A stretch of 64,000 nucleotides of DNA from Gemmatimonadota bacterium (GCA_009837395.1 VXTP01000043.1:124001-188000), one strand, 5' to 3'. Counted from the first letter of the stretch, positions 34,927-46,535 are shown. Notes: generated by a model not told the origin, from the letters alone. Translations and numbers: made by a program.

Positions 34927-36222
34927 ATGCGCAGGCGTCACGTGCGGGGTGGATTGTGCGGATTTTATCAGTACGACCCCGACGAGGCCGACCGCCTGCT
35001 GTTCGGACGCCGCACGTATCCGGATCGGCGCGGATTCCTCAAGAAAGCGGGCCTGGCGGCCATGGGCGCGCTGGTCGGGGCCGCGATCCCCTTCCACCGC
35101 AACATCCCCGCCCACTTCATTCCCGTGGCCCTCGCCGCCGAAGCCACAATTCCCGGCAAGGACGGTCTCACGGTCCTCAATGACCGGCCCATGTGCGCGG
35201 AGACCCTGCCGCACCTCCTCGATGACGCCATTACGCCCACCGAAAGACACTTCGTCCGCAACAACGGGTTGATGCCCGAGGATATGGGCGCGTCGCGCTG
35301 GTCACTGGCCATCGAAGGCCTGGTGGACCACCCGTTGACCCTCGGCCTCGATGATCTTGACGCGCGATTCGAAATCGTAACCCGCGCGCTGGCCCTGGAA
35401 TGCGCGGGAAACGGTCGCGCCTTCTTCGACCCGAAGACGAAGGGCGAACAGTGGACCTACGGCGCGGTGGCCTGCTCGGAATGGACGGGGGTGCGGCTCG
35501 CAGACGTGCTGGCGGCCGCTGGAATCCGGCCCGAAGCCGTCTACACCGCCCACTACGGCGCCGATACCCACCTGTCCGGTGCGTCGGCCGGGCTTCCCAT
35601 CTCCCGCGGCGTGCCGATCGACAAGGCCCTGGATCCGCATAATCTCATCGCCTTCGCCCAGAACGGCCGGCCGATCCACCCGATGAACGGAGGACCGCTG
35701 CGATTGATCGTCCCCGGTTGGCCCGGTTCGTGTTCCCAGAAATGGCTGACCCGCGTCGAGATCCGGGACCAGGTACACGACGGGCCCAAGATGACCGGGA
35801 CCTCTTACCGCATGCCGGACCGGGGGATCGCGCCTGGCGAGACCGTGGAAGAAAAGGACTTCCGCATCATCGAAAGCATGCCGGTGAAGTCGCTGATCAC
35901 CCATCCCGCGACGGGACACCGGACGACGGAAGGCACGGTCGACGTGCGCGGTCATGCGTGGACGGGCGAGGGGCGCGTCGGCTCGGTGGAGCTGTCGAGC
36001 GACTTCGGGGCGACCTGGATGCCCGCAACGCTGGATGATCCGGTGAATGCCTACGCCTGGCAGAACTGGCGGGCACAGTGTTCGTTTCCGCGGGAGGGGT
36101 ATTACGAGGTTTGGGCTAGGGCAACGGACTCGCGCGGTGTCAGCCAGCCCCACGCAATCGCGTGGAACCCCGGCGGATACCTGAACAACGCCATGCATCG
36201 TATTGCCGTTTTCGTGGAGTAA
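34927..36222 (+). CDS. Tat-exported sulfite oxidase-like molybdopterin enzyme
   Basis: The 431-residue protein has a twin-arginine signal (DRRGFLKKAG, R34-R35) after an unusually long N-region, so the mature enzyme should be periplasmic. The molybdopterin domain has the Mo-ligand Cys near 159 in ALECAGNGR, plus PMNGGPLRLIVPGWPG near 255, both typical of sulfite oxidase/SorA-type enzymes. The C-terminal Ig-like dimerisation domain contains GHAWTGEGRVGSVELSSDFG. It probably oxidises sulfite or a related substrate. I prefer the ATG at 34927, six bases past GGAGG, over the ATG at 34921, which abuts it. Confidence 0.87.
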   Translation: MRRRHVRGGLCGFYQYDPDEADRLLFGRRTYPDRRGFLKKAGLAAMGALVGAAIPFHRNIPAHFIPVALAAEATIPGKDGLTVLNDRPMCAETLPHLLDDAITPTERHFVRNNGLMPEDMGASRWSLAIEGLVDHPLTLGLDDLDARFEIVTRALALECAGNGRAFFDPKTKGEQWTYGAVACSEWTGVRLADVLAAAGIRPEAVYTAHYGADTHLSGASAGLPISRGVPIDKALDPHNLIAFAQNGRPIHPMNGGPLRLIVPGWPGSCSQKWLTRVEIRDQVHDGPKMTGTSYRMPDRGIAPGETVEEKDFRIIESMPVKSLITHPATGHRTTEGTVDVRGHAWTGEGRVGSVELSSDFGATWMPATLDDPVNAYAWQNWRAQCSFPREGYYEVWARATDSRGVSQPHAIAWNPGGYLNNAMHRIAVFVE

Positions 36223-36270
36223 ACCCGATCTGCTGGTGTTTTTTTCCGCATTGCCAAGGGGGTATGTAGC

Positions 36271-36633
36271 GTGCTTAAAGTTCAGGGATTCGGCGGTTTC
36301 TTTTTTAGGGCAGAGGATCCGGAAGGACTTTCTAAATGGTATCAGGATCATCTTGGCATCAATCCTGCTCCAACGAACATGGAGATGGCGCCCTGGGTGA
36401 CCGAGTCCGGGGTGACGGTTTTCTCTCCGTTCGAAGCGAATACGGATTACTTCGCAGCGGACAAGTCTTTCATGTTGAACTTCCGCGTGGCCGATCTGGA
36501 CGCGATGATCGTACAACTGAAGTCTGCGGATATCGAGGTAAGCCACGAAAGCGAGATGGAGGGCATCGGTCGCTTCGCCCGTATCCACGACCCCGAAGGA
36601 AACGCGATCGAGCTTTGGGAACCCGCTTCGTGA
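36271..36633 (+). CDS. VOC (glyoxalase/bleomycin-resistance) family protein
   Basis: This is a 120-residue single VOC module. FFFRAEDPEGLSKWYQDHLGI at the start gives the first beta-alpha unit, and HDPEGNAIELWEP at the end gives the metal-binding Glu. The usual first His ligand is not evident, so metal-dependent activity is uncertain. The start is a GTG preceded by AAGGGGG. It may be a lyase, isomerase or binding protein. Confidence 0.85.
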   Translation: MLKVQGFGGFFFRAEDPEGLSKWYQDHLGINPAPTNMEMAPWVTESGVTVFSPFEANTDYFAADKSFMLNFRVADLDAMIVQLKSADIEVSHESEMEGIGRFARIHDPEGNAIELWEPAS

Positions 36634-36686
36634 GATTCGGACTTATTCCAGTTTCAAGTGAGTTAAAGGGCAGGGAGAACGAATAA

Positions 36687-36974
36687 ATGGCTACAGAGGT
36701 CTGGCATGTAGGAAGCGACTTCGATGAGTTTCTGAAAGAAGAAGGTCTGCTTGAGGAGGTAGAACGAGTCGCGATCAAACGAGTGGTCGCTTATCAGGTG
36801 GGGCAATACATGTTGAATCAAGGACTGACCAAGACGGAAATGGCCCGGCGAATGCACACGAGTCGCGCCTCTCTGGATCGCCTTCTGGATCCGGATAACA
36901 GTTCGGTCACGTTGCAGACCCTCGATCGGGCGGCCCGTGCGCTGGGGAGACGCCTGCACATCGCGCTGGTTTGA
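36687..36974 (+). CDS. XRE-family HTH regulator
   Basis: The 95-residue protein has a helical N-terminal segment (FLKEEGLLEEVERVAIKRV), then a helix-turn-helix near 47-70 (LTKTEMARRMHTSRASLDRLL) and a C-terminal TLQTLDRAARALGRRL helix. This matches HTH proteins often found as antitoxins next to RelE/HigB-like toxins. I see no toxin gene beside it. It lies 52 bp upstream of vsr, so it might control the restriction-like island. Confidence 0.88.
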   Translation: MATEVWHVGSDFDEFLKEEGLLEEVERVAIKRVVAYQVGQYMLNQGLTKTEMARRMHTSRASLDRLLDPDNSSVTLQTLDRAARALGRRLHIALV

Positions 36975-37025
36975 CCCGCTTCCGGTCGGTTGTTACTCAA
37001 ATTCGAAACAAGATTAGCACCGAAA

Positions 37026-37430
37026 ATGAGTGATAGGATATCACAGGCAGATCGCAGTCGGGTTATGCGGCGTATAGGGGCAAAAAACACTGTACCCGAG
37101 ATGCGTGTAAGGCGCCTAATACATAAAATGGGCTATCGGTACCGCCTTCATCGCCGAGATCTTCCTGGCTCTCCGGATATAGTATTTGTTAAACAACGCA
37201 GAGTTATTTTCGTGCATGGTTGCTTCTGGCATCAGCATGATTGCCCACGAGGAACGCGTCCTGTATCCAATACCAGGTTTTGGAACTCAAAACTTCAAAA
37301 GAATGTAGAAAGAGACCGTCAAAATATCGCTGCCCTTACTTCTGCCGGTTGGTGTGTTTTGGTAGTTTGGGAATGCCAGACGAAATCTACTGTTTTCCTC
37401 GCAAATCTAGTAAAAAGATTTCTGGACTAG
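37026..37430 (+). CDS. vsr: Very short patch repair endonuclease
   Basis: The 134-residue protein matches Vsr throughout. The motif GSPDIVF places the catalytic Asp at D51, VHGCFWHQH gives H64 and H69, and KNVERDRQNI gives D97, all at the numbering of the E. coli enzyme. The Trp/Phe-rich GCFWH segment intercalates at T:G mismatches. It nicks DNA at T:G mismatches created by deamination of 5-methylcytosine, so its presence fits the cytosine methyltransferase 3 kb away. I choose the internal ATG at 37026; an upstream alternative adds 12 residues. It is convergent with the helicase gene, the stops only 8 bp apart. Confidence 0.95.
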   Translation: MSDRISQADRSRVMRRIGAKNTVPEMRVRRLIHKMGYRYRLHRRDLPGSPDIVFVKQRRVIFVHGCFWHQHDCPRGTRPVSNTRFWNSKLQKNVERDRQNIAALTSAGWCVLVVWECQTKSTVFLANLVKRFLD

Positions 37431-37438
37431 TACGCACT

Positions 37439-40400
37439 TTAATGGTTTGTGCGAGCACTCTCAGCTTCCCTTCGTGGGCAGAAACCTCCAAAATCACATC
37501 GACTGCATCGGTTTTCTACTCGGTCGGTAGGTCCACTTTGGAATTCCCTTTTTCGTATCTGTTGACCTGCTTGAGCGATTTCGATCCGAACTCGCTCTAG
37601 TTCTTCCTCACCAAGTCCAACCTCAACCTGACGACGATCCGAATCACGTTCGCCAATATACCTTACCAGGCCGTGATATGGTTCGTATTCTAGTTCATCT
37701 TTTGCCGCTAAACCATATACCCCAATCTGAAGAGCCATCATTTCTCGAGTTAGACCGGTTCCGGTCTCCTCCTCAGCATTTCCTGATTTGAAATCCACAA
37801 TCGAAACCCTCGGTGGATCATCTAGCCGAACAACATCAATTGCTCCACTAATTAAAAGATTCTCATCGGCGATTAGGGTCTCGAATTCCTTTTCCGGTTC
37901 GAATTCAAGTCGGGCGAGTTCGTGTGCGTAGGTTTTTACATAATCCACTATACCATCAATCGCTCGATTCTGTAGATTTACCAAGGGTTCACCTACAGTA
38001 TACCTCAGATAAAACAACCCCCTGTTTACAAGCGATCGAATCCTTGCTTCCAAATGATCAGTGTTCTCGGCTAATCTCGCCCAGTATTTAGGATTTAGGT
38101 GGATGACCCGAAGGATGTTATGTAGTCCTCGACCGTATCCGAATTCTTGGCCGATTGTTGGGGCAAAACCCAGAACCTTTCGAAGATAAAAATCGTGTGG
38201 ACACTCTAGAAAATACCTTAAATCGGAGAAGTTTGTCGCAATTCGGTTCTCTCGACTGGGAGATGATCTGTGGTACTCTATGGTACCGGAAACATCAAAA
38301 GGTCCATCGGCAACCACACCTCCTACTTCATCAACGAGATTCTTCAGATTCCGGAAAAACAACGATCGACTGTCACCGCTGGCAGATATAAACAGGTACC
38401 GTTCAGCCCTTGTCAGTGCTACATACATCAATCGCCGTTCGTCATCGTAGTTTTCGTTGTCCGCTAGTGTTTCTGGGTTAACATAGTCAGGGGCATCCTC
38501 ATCAAAAGGTACCATTGGAACGGTCCGTGCCCTGTTGTTCGGGAATCGGCGTGCACATACATCTGCGAGAAAGACAGTACCAAACTCCAGTCCCTTTGCA
38601 GAATGTATGGTAGTGATGCTCACTGCGTCATGGCTGACCAGCATAGGGGACTCTGATGACCTCGCAGCACTAGATCCCCAATGAAACAGTGCAATTAGCT
38701 GCCATTGCAGTTTATCGGCAGGCGTCCAACCTGAAGTCTCGACGGCTTTAATCAAAGAGCTCAATTGACCAATGTGGAACATAGTATTCTGAACTTCGGT
38801 GAAGTTTTGGTCTGACGACCATTGCGAAAATCCTGCCTCTGTTAGTATCCAGTGGAATATGGTCTGTGGAAAAACTCGGCGTGGCTGACGACGCCGCATT
38901 AACCATCGCCTACAGTCAACACCAGAGTGCAGGGATGCAATATCCTCAAGTTGTGACTCGTTCGAAGTCAAACGGTGACTGATTGCGCGGCAGAGGACAT
39001 GAAGTCGAGCGGCGGTATCTTCAGGTACACACAATCCTCGTTCTCGCAACTTTTCTACTGCTGAAACTACAACCTCCTCTGGCCTCGGTCCCACACCCAA
39101 AACGTCGTGAATACGTCCGGGAAGACTACGTGGATTCTCCATCGTACCTAAGAAAACCCTTATTCCAGCACAAATCGCCAGTGCACCCAGAAACAACAGA
39201 ACCTCAGGTTGAGAGAACAGATCTGGTCCTCCACGGACGACGGCCGGTATCCCTTTAGCTCGTAAGGTATCCTGATAGGTTCGGATATCGGTTCCTGACC
39301 GCACTAATATCGCAATATCGGATAGCTTGAGGCCCCTTGCCCCACCGTTTTCATCATGAAATGCTCCGGACGAATCTGTGGGTACTAGGTTGTGTATCGT
39401 ATTAGCAATCCATTCTGCTTCGGCATTGCGATCATTGAAGTGTAGATGTGCTACGTGAGAACCAAATTTATCCATCCTCGTTTCTCTTCGATGTAGCATC
39501 GAAGGGTTGGTCATGCCCGAGGTATCGAGAATCGTTTCGGACCACTTATTTGACAGGTTTATCAATCGAGGTGTCGAACGGTAGTTGGCGGGTAATTGCT
39601 GAATGTGACCATCTTCTGAAGCCTCAAGCTCACTGAATAAACGTCCCATCAAGTCAACTCGGCTTCCCCTGAAGGAATAAATCGCCTGTCGATGGTCTCC
39701 GACTGCAGTCAGGAATCCATCAGTCCCAATGATCCTTGAAATCAGGGTATATTGGACGGGATTTATATCTTGGACTTCGTCAACAACCAGGCGTTTGCAA
39801 CGTAACCTAACTTCTTGTTCAAATCCTTGATCGTGTCCAAGACGCCGTGAGAATTCCGATTGAATTGTACTGAAATCAAGAAACCTACGGGAACGAAGAT
39901 ACGCATAGTAACGAGCCGCTGATTTAGCGAATGCCGAAGCCAATTCTGATTCGCCAACATTCGTTTCGAGTTCAGCTTGACGACACCATTCCCTCTCATC
40001 AGAGACATTGGCCGGAGGCTGTAAAGTCGGTAAGGCAACACGGAATAGATCGTACTCATTTAAGAGGTCATATCCCCTTAAAAAAAGCTCCAAACTACGA
40101 AATTTGCCTCTTGCAACACCAGCACTTTCAACGGCAGATTTAAAACCACGCAGTCCTAGGATTCCATTATAGCCCTGTTCTATAAGCGCCATTCTCCCTG
40201 CATCATCCACGACATCAAACATATAGAACTCATCGGGCGCAAATTCCCGGAGTGACTTCAAACAGAAGCCATGGATAGTACCAATATACATACCTCCGAG
40301 GGAGGTGTTTTCGTCTTCCAATGCAATTCGTTCTAACCACGACCGAATTCGAAACGTCAATTCCTCGGCTGCGGCTTCGGTAAACGTGAAAGCAACTATT

Positions 40401-40585
40401 TCATTCTTCGGGACCCCATCTACTACGATCCACCAGGCAACTCGACGCGCCATGATTTCTGTTTTACCCGAACCAGCACCTGCCACCACAAGTAGGCGAC
40501 GAGAGTTACTACTCACAGCGTTTTGTTGTTCGTGGTTCAGATCCGTAAGTAGCAAATCTCGAGCCTGGGATTCAGACAGAGGCAT
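37439..40585 (-). CDS. UvrD/AddA-like SF1 helicase fused to a RecB/Cas4-type nuclease
   Basis: The 1048-residue protein has the complete SF1A helicase set: Walker A GAGSGKT at 36-42, VVDEVQDINPVQ near 270, GDHRQAIYSFRGS near 298, TTIHSAKGLEFG near 650 and RRLMYVALTRAERYLF near 720. The C-terminal 250 residues form a PD-(D/E)XK nuclease: SGAIDVV near 920 and VDFKSG near 932. Cysteines in LECPHDF near 797 and RCSRCDFGGFCP near 1033 follow the C...CxxCxxxxxC iron-staple pattern of AddB and Cas4. It should unwind and degrade DNA. It starts 4 bp after the methyltransferase stop and is AT-richer than the flanking genome. Confidence 0.88.
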   Translation of the reverse strand: MPLSESQARDLLLTDLNHEQQNAVSSNSRRLLVVAGAGSGKTEIMARRVAWWIVVDGVPKNEIVAFTFTEAAAEELTFRIRSWLERIALEDENTSLGGMYIGTIHGFCLKSLREFAPDEFYMFDVVDDAGRMALIEQGYNGILGLRGFKSAVESAGVARGKFRSLELFLRGYDLLNEYDLFRVALPTLQPPANVSDEREWCRQAELETNVGESELASAFAKSAARYYAYLRSRRFLDFSTIQSEFSRRLGHDQGFEQEVRLRCKRLVVDEVQDINPVQYTLISRIIGTDGFLTAVGDHRQAIYSFRGSRVDLMGRLFSELEASEDGHIQQLPANYRSTPRLINLSNKWSETILDTSGMTNPSMLHRRETRMDKFGSHVAHLHFNDRNAEAEWIANTIHNLVPTDSSGAFHDENGGARGLKLSDIAILVRSGTDIRTYQDTLRAKGIPAVVRGGPDLFSQPEVLLFLGALAICAGIRVFLGTMENPRSLPGRIHDVLGVGPRPEEVVVSAVEKLRERGLCVPEDTAARLHVLCRAISHRLTSNESQLEDIASLHSGVDCRRWLMRRRQPRRVFPQTIFHWILTEAGFSQWSSDQNFTEVQNTMFHIGQLSSLIKAVETSGWTPADKLQWQLIALFHWGSSAARSSESPMLVSHDAVSITTIHSAKGLEFGTVFLADVCARRFPNNRARTVPMVPFDEDAPDYVNPETLADNENYDDERRLMYVALTRAERYLFISASGDSRSLFFRNLKNLVDEVGGVVADGPFDVSGTIEYHRSSPSRENRIATNFSDLRYFLECPHDFYLRKVLGFAPTIGQEFGYGRGLHNILRVIHLNPKYWARLAENTDHLEARIRSLVNRGLFYLRYTVGEPLVNLQNRAIDGIVDYVKTYAHELARLEFEPEKEFETLIADENLLISGAIDVVRLDDPPRVSIVDFKSGNAEEETGTGLTREMMALQIGVYGLAAKDELEYEPYHGLVRYIGERDSDRRQVEVGLGEEELERVRIEIAQAGQQIRKREFQSGPTDRVENRCSRCDFGGFCPRREAESARTNH

Positions 40586-40589
40586 TGAA

Positions 40590-41630
40590 TCAACCGTTTC
40601 CGGTTACATTTGTGGGTGAACAAGGATGAAGGTGCTTGTGGATTTCCCTGGCATGGTACTCAGCAAATCTTGGAGGGAACGCGTTTCCTATCATCTCAGC
40701 CGCTGGATACCTACCTCTAGACATATCAAAGAAATAATGGGTTGGAAATCCTTGTAAAACAGCGGCTTCCCGGAGAGTTATTGCCCGGTTTTCATGAGGA
40801 TGTAGAAACCGTCCTTTTGAAGGATTGATGCATCCGCCAGTAATGGTTGGAGCTGGCTTCTGCCAAGCCATTCGCCCGTATACATCTTTGAAACCATCAA
40901 AACCTTTGTGGCAATTAAGCTGGTCGTCTATCGGAAGTTGGGTGCGACTCCCTCCATCCTTTGGAATTTGGCGAATCAGTGCCAGAACGTGATTCGAACG
41001 TCGAACGTTGTAGGAATGGACAGGGTCATCGGATTTGTTCGGAGACGGGAGATGTCGAAAAGCTTGCGCTACAGTACGCCTACGTTTCTGGGGTGCAGGA
41101 AACGATATGGCACCAAATCGTGAACCTAGTAATACCAATCTGCGCCGTCGCTGTGGGACACCGAAGTGCTCTGCATTTAAGATTTTAGCTTTACAAGAGT
41201 ATCTAGATTCTGAGAGTACTTGCTTTATTTGATGCAATCGATGGTCGTTCATTAAGGCCGGTACGTTCTCAATCATAATGGCCTTGGGTAGAAACGCATG
41301 TACGAACCGAATTAGTTCAAGCACTAGGTCGTTCAACGGCTCTCTTGGGTCGCGCCCGCCGTTCATTGTTCGTAGTGTCGAAAACCCCTGGCATGGCGGA
41401 CAAGCAGCCAGTAAATCCAGTTCCCCGGGTTGTAGCCCCAGTTCCTGCATAAATTCGTTGGCATCAACAGATCTGATATCCTGATTAACAATGTACGTAC
41501 GTCTATGATTCTTCCTGTAAGTCTCTACAGATAACTCGTTGCTGTCGATGGCGGCGATCACCTTAAATCTCGCTCTACGGAGTCCTAGGGTCAGTCCTCC
41601 ACAACCACAAAACAAATCAATTGCAGTCAA
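40590..41630 (-). CDS. C5-cytosine DNA methyltransferase
   Basis: The 346-residue protein has all key motifs of 5mC methyltransferases: DLFCGCGGLTLGL (motif I, residues 5-17), PPCQGFS with catalytic C80 (IV), ENVP at 121-124 (VI), a QRRRR-type motif near 168 (VIII), and the RxxLT-REAAVLQGFP and GNAFPP blocks (IX and X) at the end. The target-recognition region is about 80 residues, so the recognition site is not readable. The only standard start is the TTG at 41630. It lies 4 bp upstream of the helicase-nuclease gene on the same strand, and with vsr it makes an island of shared chemistry. Confidence 0.92.
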   Translation of the reverse strand: MTAIDLFCGCGGLTLGLRRARFKVIAAIDSNELSVETYRKNHRRTYIVNQDIRSVDANEFMQELGLQPGELDLLAACPPCQGFSTLRTMNGGRDPREPLNDLVLELIRFVHAFLPKAIMIENVPALMNDHRLHQIKQVLSESRYSCKAKILNAEHFGVPQRRRRLVLLGSRFGAISFPAPQKRRRTVAQAFRHLPSPNKSDDPVHSYNVRRSNHVLALIRQIPKDGGSRTQLPIDDQLNCHKGFDGFKDVYGRMAWQKPAPTITGGCINPSKGRFLHPHENRAITLREAAVLQGFPTHYFFDMSRGRYPAAEMIGNAFPPRFAEYHAREIHKHLHPCSPTNVTGNG

Positions 41631-41796
41631 TTGAGTACGATCTTCGATTATAGTAACCTCAAGAATGTTGCATCCATAGTCCGCGACTCAGATGCAGAGG
41701 TTTCTGTTTTTTTGATACCGATCACAAGTGGTAGGTGTATGTCCTGGTCCCTTCAGTAGATTCTGTATTTCGCCAGGAGTGTTTGTAATTTGCCAC

Positions 41797-42651
41797 CTAC
41801 ACGTTATCCACCGCGGGTCGCGGAAGATCCGCCCAGTGGCCGGTGGGATCGGATCCCTTGACGATCACGCCTTCCTTGTTCCAGTTGAGTTCGGCACGGA
41901 CGGAGGCGGCGCAGAACCTGAGCGTCAGGCCGCAACGGCGGCGGTCCGACGGATTCAGGCCCGACCCGTGCAGCAGCAGGTCGCTGTGCAGCGAGATCTC
42001 TCCCGCCTTGAGTTCGATGTCCACCTCGGTGCCGTACATCCCGACTTCCTTCACCGTCTGGTTGAGCACGTTGTTCTCGGCTTCTTCGCTCATGTGATAG
42101 GTCAGGTGCCCGTAGTGGTGCGATCCGGCCACGAAACGCATGCAGGCGTTGCCCGTGTCCGCGTCGTCGATGGCCAGCCAGGCGGTGACCGTCTTTGACG
42201 GTGAGAGGGGCCAGAAGCTGGCGTCCTGGTGCCAGTTGACGATCTTGCCGTCCCCCGGAAGCTTGCAGAAGAAGTGGGCGCCCCAGCCCACGACGTCGTC
42301 GCCAAGCAGGTCGCTGATGTAGGCGACGATCCGCGGATCGTTCATGATATCGTGCACCATGCCCGATTTCAGGTGGGCCGATATGATGGAATAGTTGTGG
42401 TCGCCCCGTGCCATGACCTGCTCGATCATGCCGTCGAACTCATCCCGGATGGCGCTTATTTCTTCGTCCGAGTATATCCTGAAGGGCTTCAGGTAACCCT
42501 GTTCGTTGAAGGCATCGATCTGTGCGCTCGTAAGCACGGCCGGATGGTCGTTTCGGACCGGGTGGTACCGCAGGTCGCGGGACATGCGGATCAAGTCTTC
42601 CGGGGTCGGCATCTGCTTGAATCGGGTGTCCTGCAGGGTCGTCTGCGCCAT
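41797..42651 (-). CDS. Phytanoyl-CoA dioxygenase family protein
   Basis: The 284-residue PhyH-type Fe(II)/2OG oxygenase has H141-Q-D143 in NWHQDASFWP, distal H228 in LLLHGSGLNPSDRRR, and Arg residues at 237-239 to hold 2-oxoglutarate. This is full-length for the family. Related enzymes hydroxylate lipid or natural-product substrates; this one's substrate is unknown. It is preceded on the same strand by an unrecognised protein gene (41 bp gap), so both may act on the same compound. Confidence 0.92.
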   Translation of the reverse strand: MAQTTLQDTRFKQMPTPEDLIRMSRDLRYHPVRNDHPAVLTSAQIDAFNEQGYLKPFRIYSDEEISAIRDEFDGMIEQVMARGDHNYSIISAHLKSGMVHDIMNDPRIVAYISDLLGDDVVGWGAHFFCKLPGDGKIVNWHQDASFWPLSPSKTVTAWLAIDDADTGNACMRFVAGSHHYGHLTYHMSEEAENNVLNQTVKEVGMYGTEVDIELKAGEISLHSDLLLHGSGLNPSDRRRCGLTLRFCAASVRAELNWNKEGVIVKGSDPTGHWADLPRPAVDNV

Positions 42652-42692
42652 GGGACCGCTCCTTGTGGTGGCCGTCGGCCGGATTGAAGGCC

Positions 42693-43550
42693 TCAGCGCT
42701 CGTTTTTCGTCCTCAAAATGACGTTCTCGGTTGCCTTCTCCCAGGTTTCGTTGTAAACCAGGGGTCGCGGCCTGCGCGGCGGATAGTCCGGCGGTGGATG
42801 CTCCGGGTCGTTCAGTTCCAGGCGGTCGCGTCCCCGGGGTGCTTCGTACCAGTGCTTCTCCCGCTCCGCCGCCTCAATCTCCCTGCGGAGGATGAACTCC
42901 GCGTGATCGAATCCGGAGACGGCCGCGTCGGCCAGGAACACGCGATGCACCTCGCTGCCGTCCCACGTTTCCAGGTCCGGCAAAACCACGGGACCCGTAC
43001 AGACCTGAAACTCGGCGTCTTCCTCGTTAATATTGATCAGATCCACCGGAAACTCAAGGGTAACCTTCAGGCTTCGGTCCGGTGCGGTCCAGGTGATCCT
43101 GACGTTCATGAGATCCCGGTCCAGCGTGGCCTGGACCACTTCCCGGGCATTGGTCAGCGTATCATCGGTATCGTACTGCCGGATGTCGATTTCGTGGCCC
43201 TTGAACTGCTCCTCCAGCGGGGTTCCCCTGGTTCCGGCGGGCTCGGTACTCGGCCTCCTCGAAATGGGAATGCTCAGGCTCCGGCTGAAAGCCATGCGCC
43301 ATTCGTCGCTGGGGATCTGGAAAAGATTTCGGCGGGCGATGGTGTACTCTGTGCGGCAGGGCGCCCCCAGGTACAAATCGGTCTTGCGACCCGATTCCAG
43401 GTCTTCCACGGTACAGGCCGCTTCCAGGTGGAACCGCACCTGGTAGGCCTGTCCCGGCACCCCGACGAACCCGCCCGTGTACTTGTAGACCGGGTCGGGT
43501 TTCCAGGGACGGGACCTCCAGTGGAAAGAGGAGCGATGAAAAGCGATCAT
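42693..43550 (-). CDS. Hypothetical protein, unrecognised
   Basis: This 285-residue soluble protein has no signal or membrane segment. The N-terminal part reads like a beta-rich domain (YQVRFHLEAACTVEDL), the middle is charged (EEQFKGHEIDIRQYDTDD), and the tail is proline- and arginine-rich (PPPDYPPRRPRPL). I do not recognise it. The start ATG at 43550 has no upstream alternative of note. Tight spacing to the phytanoyl-CoA dioxygenase gene suggests a paired role. Confidence 0.65.
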   Translation of the reverse strand: MIAFHRSSFHWRSRPWKPDPVYKYTGGFVGVPGQAYQVRFHLEAACTVEDLESGRKTDLYLGAPCRTEYTIARRNLFQIPSDEWRMAFSRSLSIPISRRPSTEPAGTRGTPLEEQFKGHEIDIRQYDTDDTLTNAREVVQATLDRDLMNVRITWTAPDRSLKVTLEFPVDLININEEDAEFQVCTGPVVLPDLETWDGSEVHRVFLADAAVSGFDHAEFILRREIEAAEREKHWYEAPRGRDRLELNDPEHPPPDYPPRRPRPLVYNETWEKATENVILRTKNER

Positions 43551-43679
43551 GGGGTGGATTCAATCGTATTCGTATATCGGGCCAACCGGGCCCTAACGGC
43601 GCAGCCGGGCATATTCGGTTACAGTACGACGATGTTCCAAAATGACTCGATTAACGGGCCGGAGCAATACAAATCTGAC

Positions 43680-43721
43680 CGCTCGCATGAAGCGGTGCCG
43701 CCTTGATTTTTGTTGCGAGCG
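43680..43721. promoter_or_regulatory. Inverted repeat overlapping the aceE -35 box
   Basis: Perfect 8-bp arms (CGCTCGCA and TGCGAGCG) separated by 26 bp; the right arm coincides with the -35 element. This is a candidate operator for a dimeric repressor of aceE. Confidence 0.35.
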
Positions 43722-43741
43722 TAGGGTGGGAAGGCTACATT
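43713..43741 (+). promoter_or_regulatory. Promoter of the pyruvate dehydrogenase E1 gene
   Basis: TTGCGA (43713-43718), a 17-bp spacer and TACATT (43736-43741); the -10 is identical to that of the ndk promoter. The leader to the ATG at 43854 is about 105 bases. Confidence 0.45.
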
Positions 43742-43853
43742 GAATGAGCGTTAAAAACAGCAAAAGTCGGCGTGCAACCGCGGCAAGTGACGACGTCCGG
43801 TTCCGGCACAAAACGGGCGCGGTCCATCGTACACAACGGTCCACGGACTGGAT

Positions 43854-46535
<2,682 letters not shown>

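Larger units (their letters stand above)
43551..43853. other. 303-bp divergent spacer, no gene seen
   Basis: It holds a putative + strand promoter for aceE (43713-43741) and a perfect 8-bp inverted repeat CGCTCGCA/TGCGAGCG (43680-43687 and 43714-43721) whose right arm covers the -35 box. No tRNA- or rRNA-like structure was noticed. Confidence 0.6.

Noticed and set aside
36240-36252. T-run after the molybdoenzyme gene as a rho-independent terminator
   Set aside because: No GC-rich stem precedes the T-run.
36687-36974. XRE protein as an antitoxin of a toxin-antitoxin pair
   Set aside because: No short toxin gene is on either side; the neighbours are a VOC protein and vsr. It is kept as a regulator.
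41690-41720. T-rich stretch after an inverted repeat, as a terminator
   Set aside because: The stem is only 6 bp with a long loop, and no gene on that strand ends just upstream.
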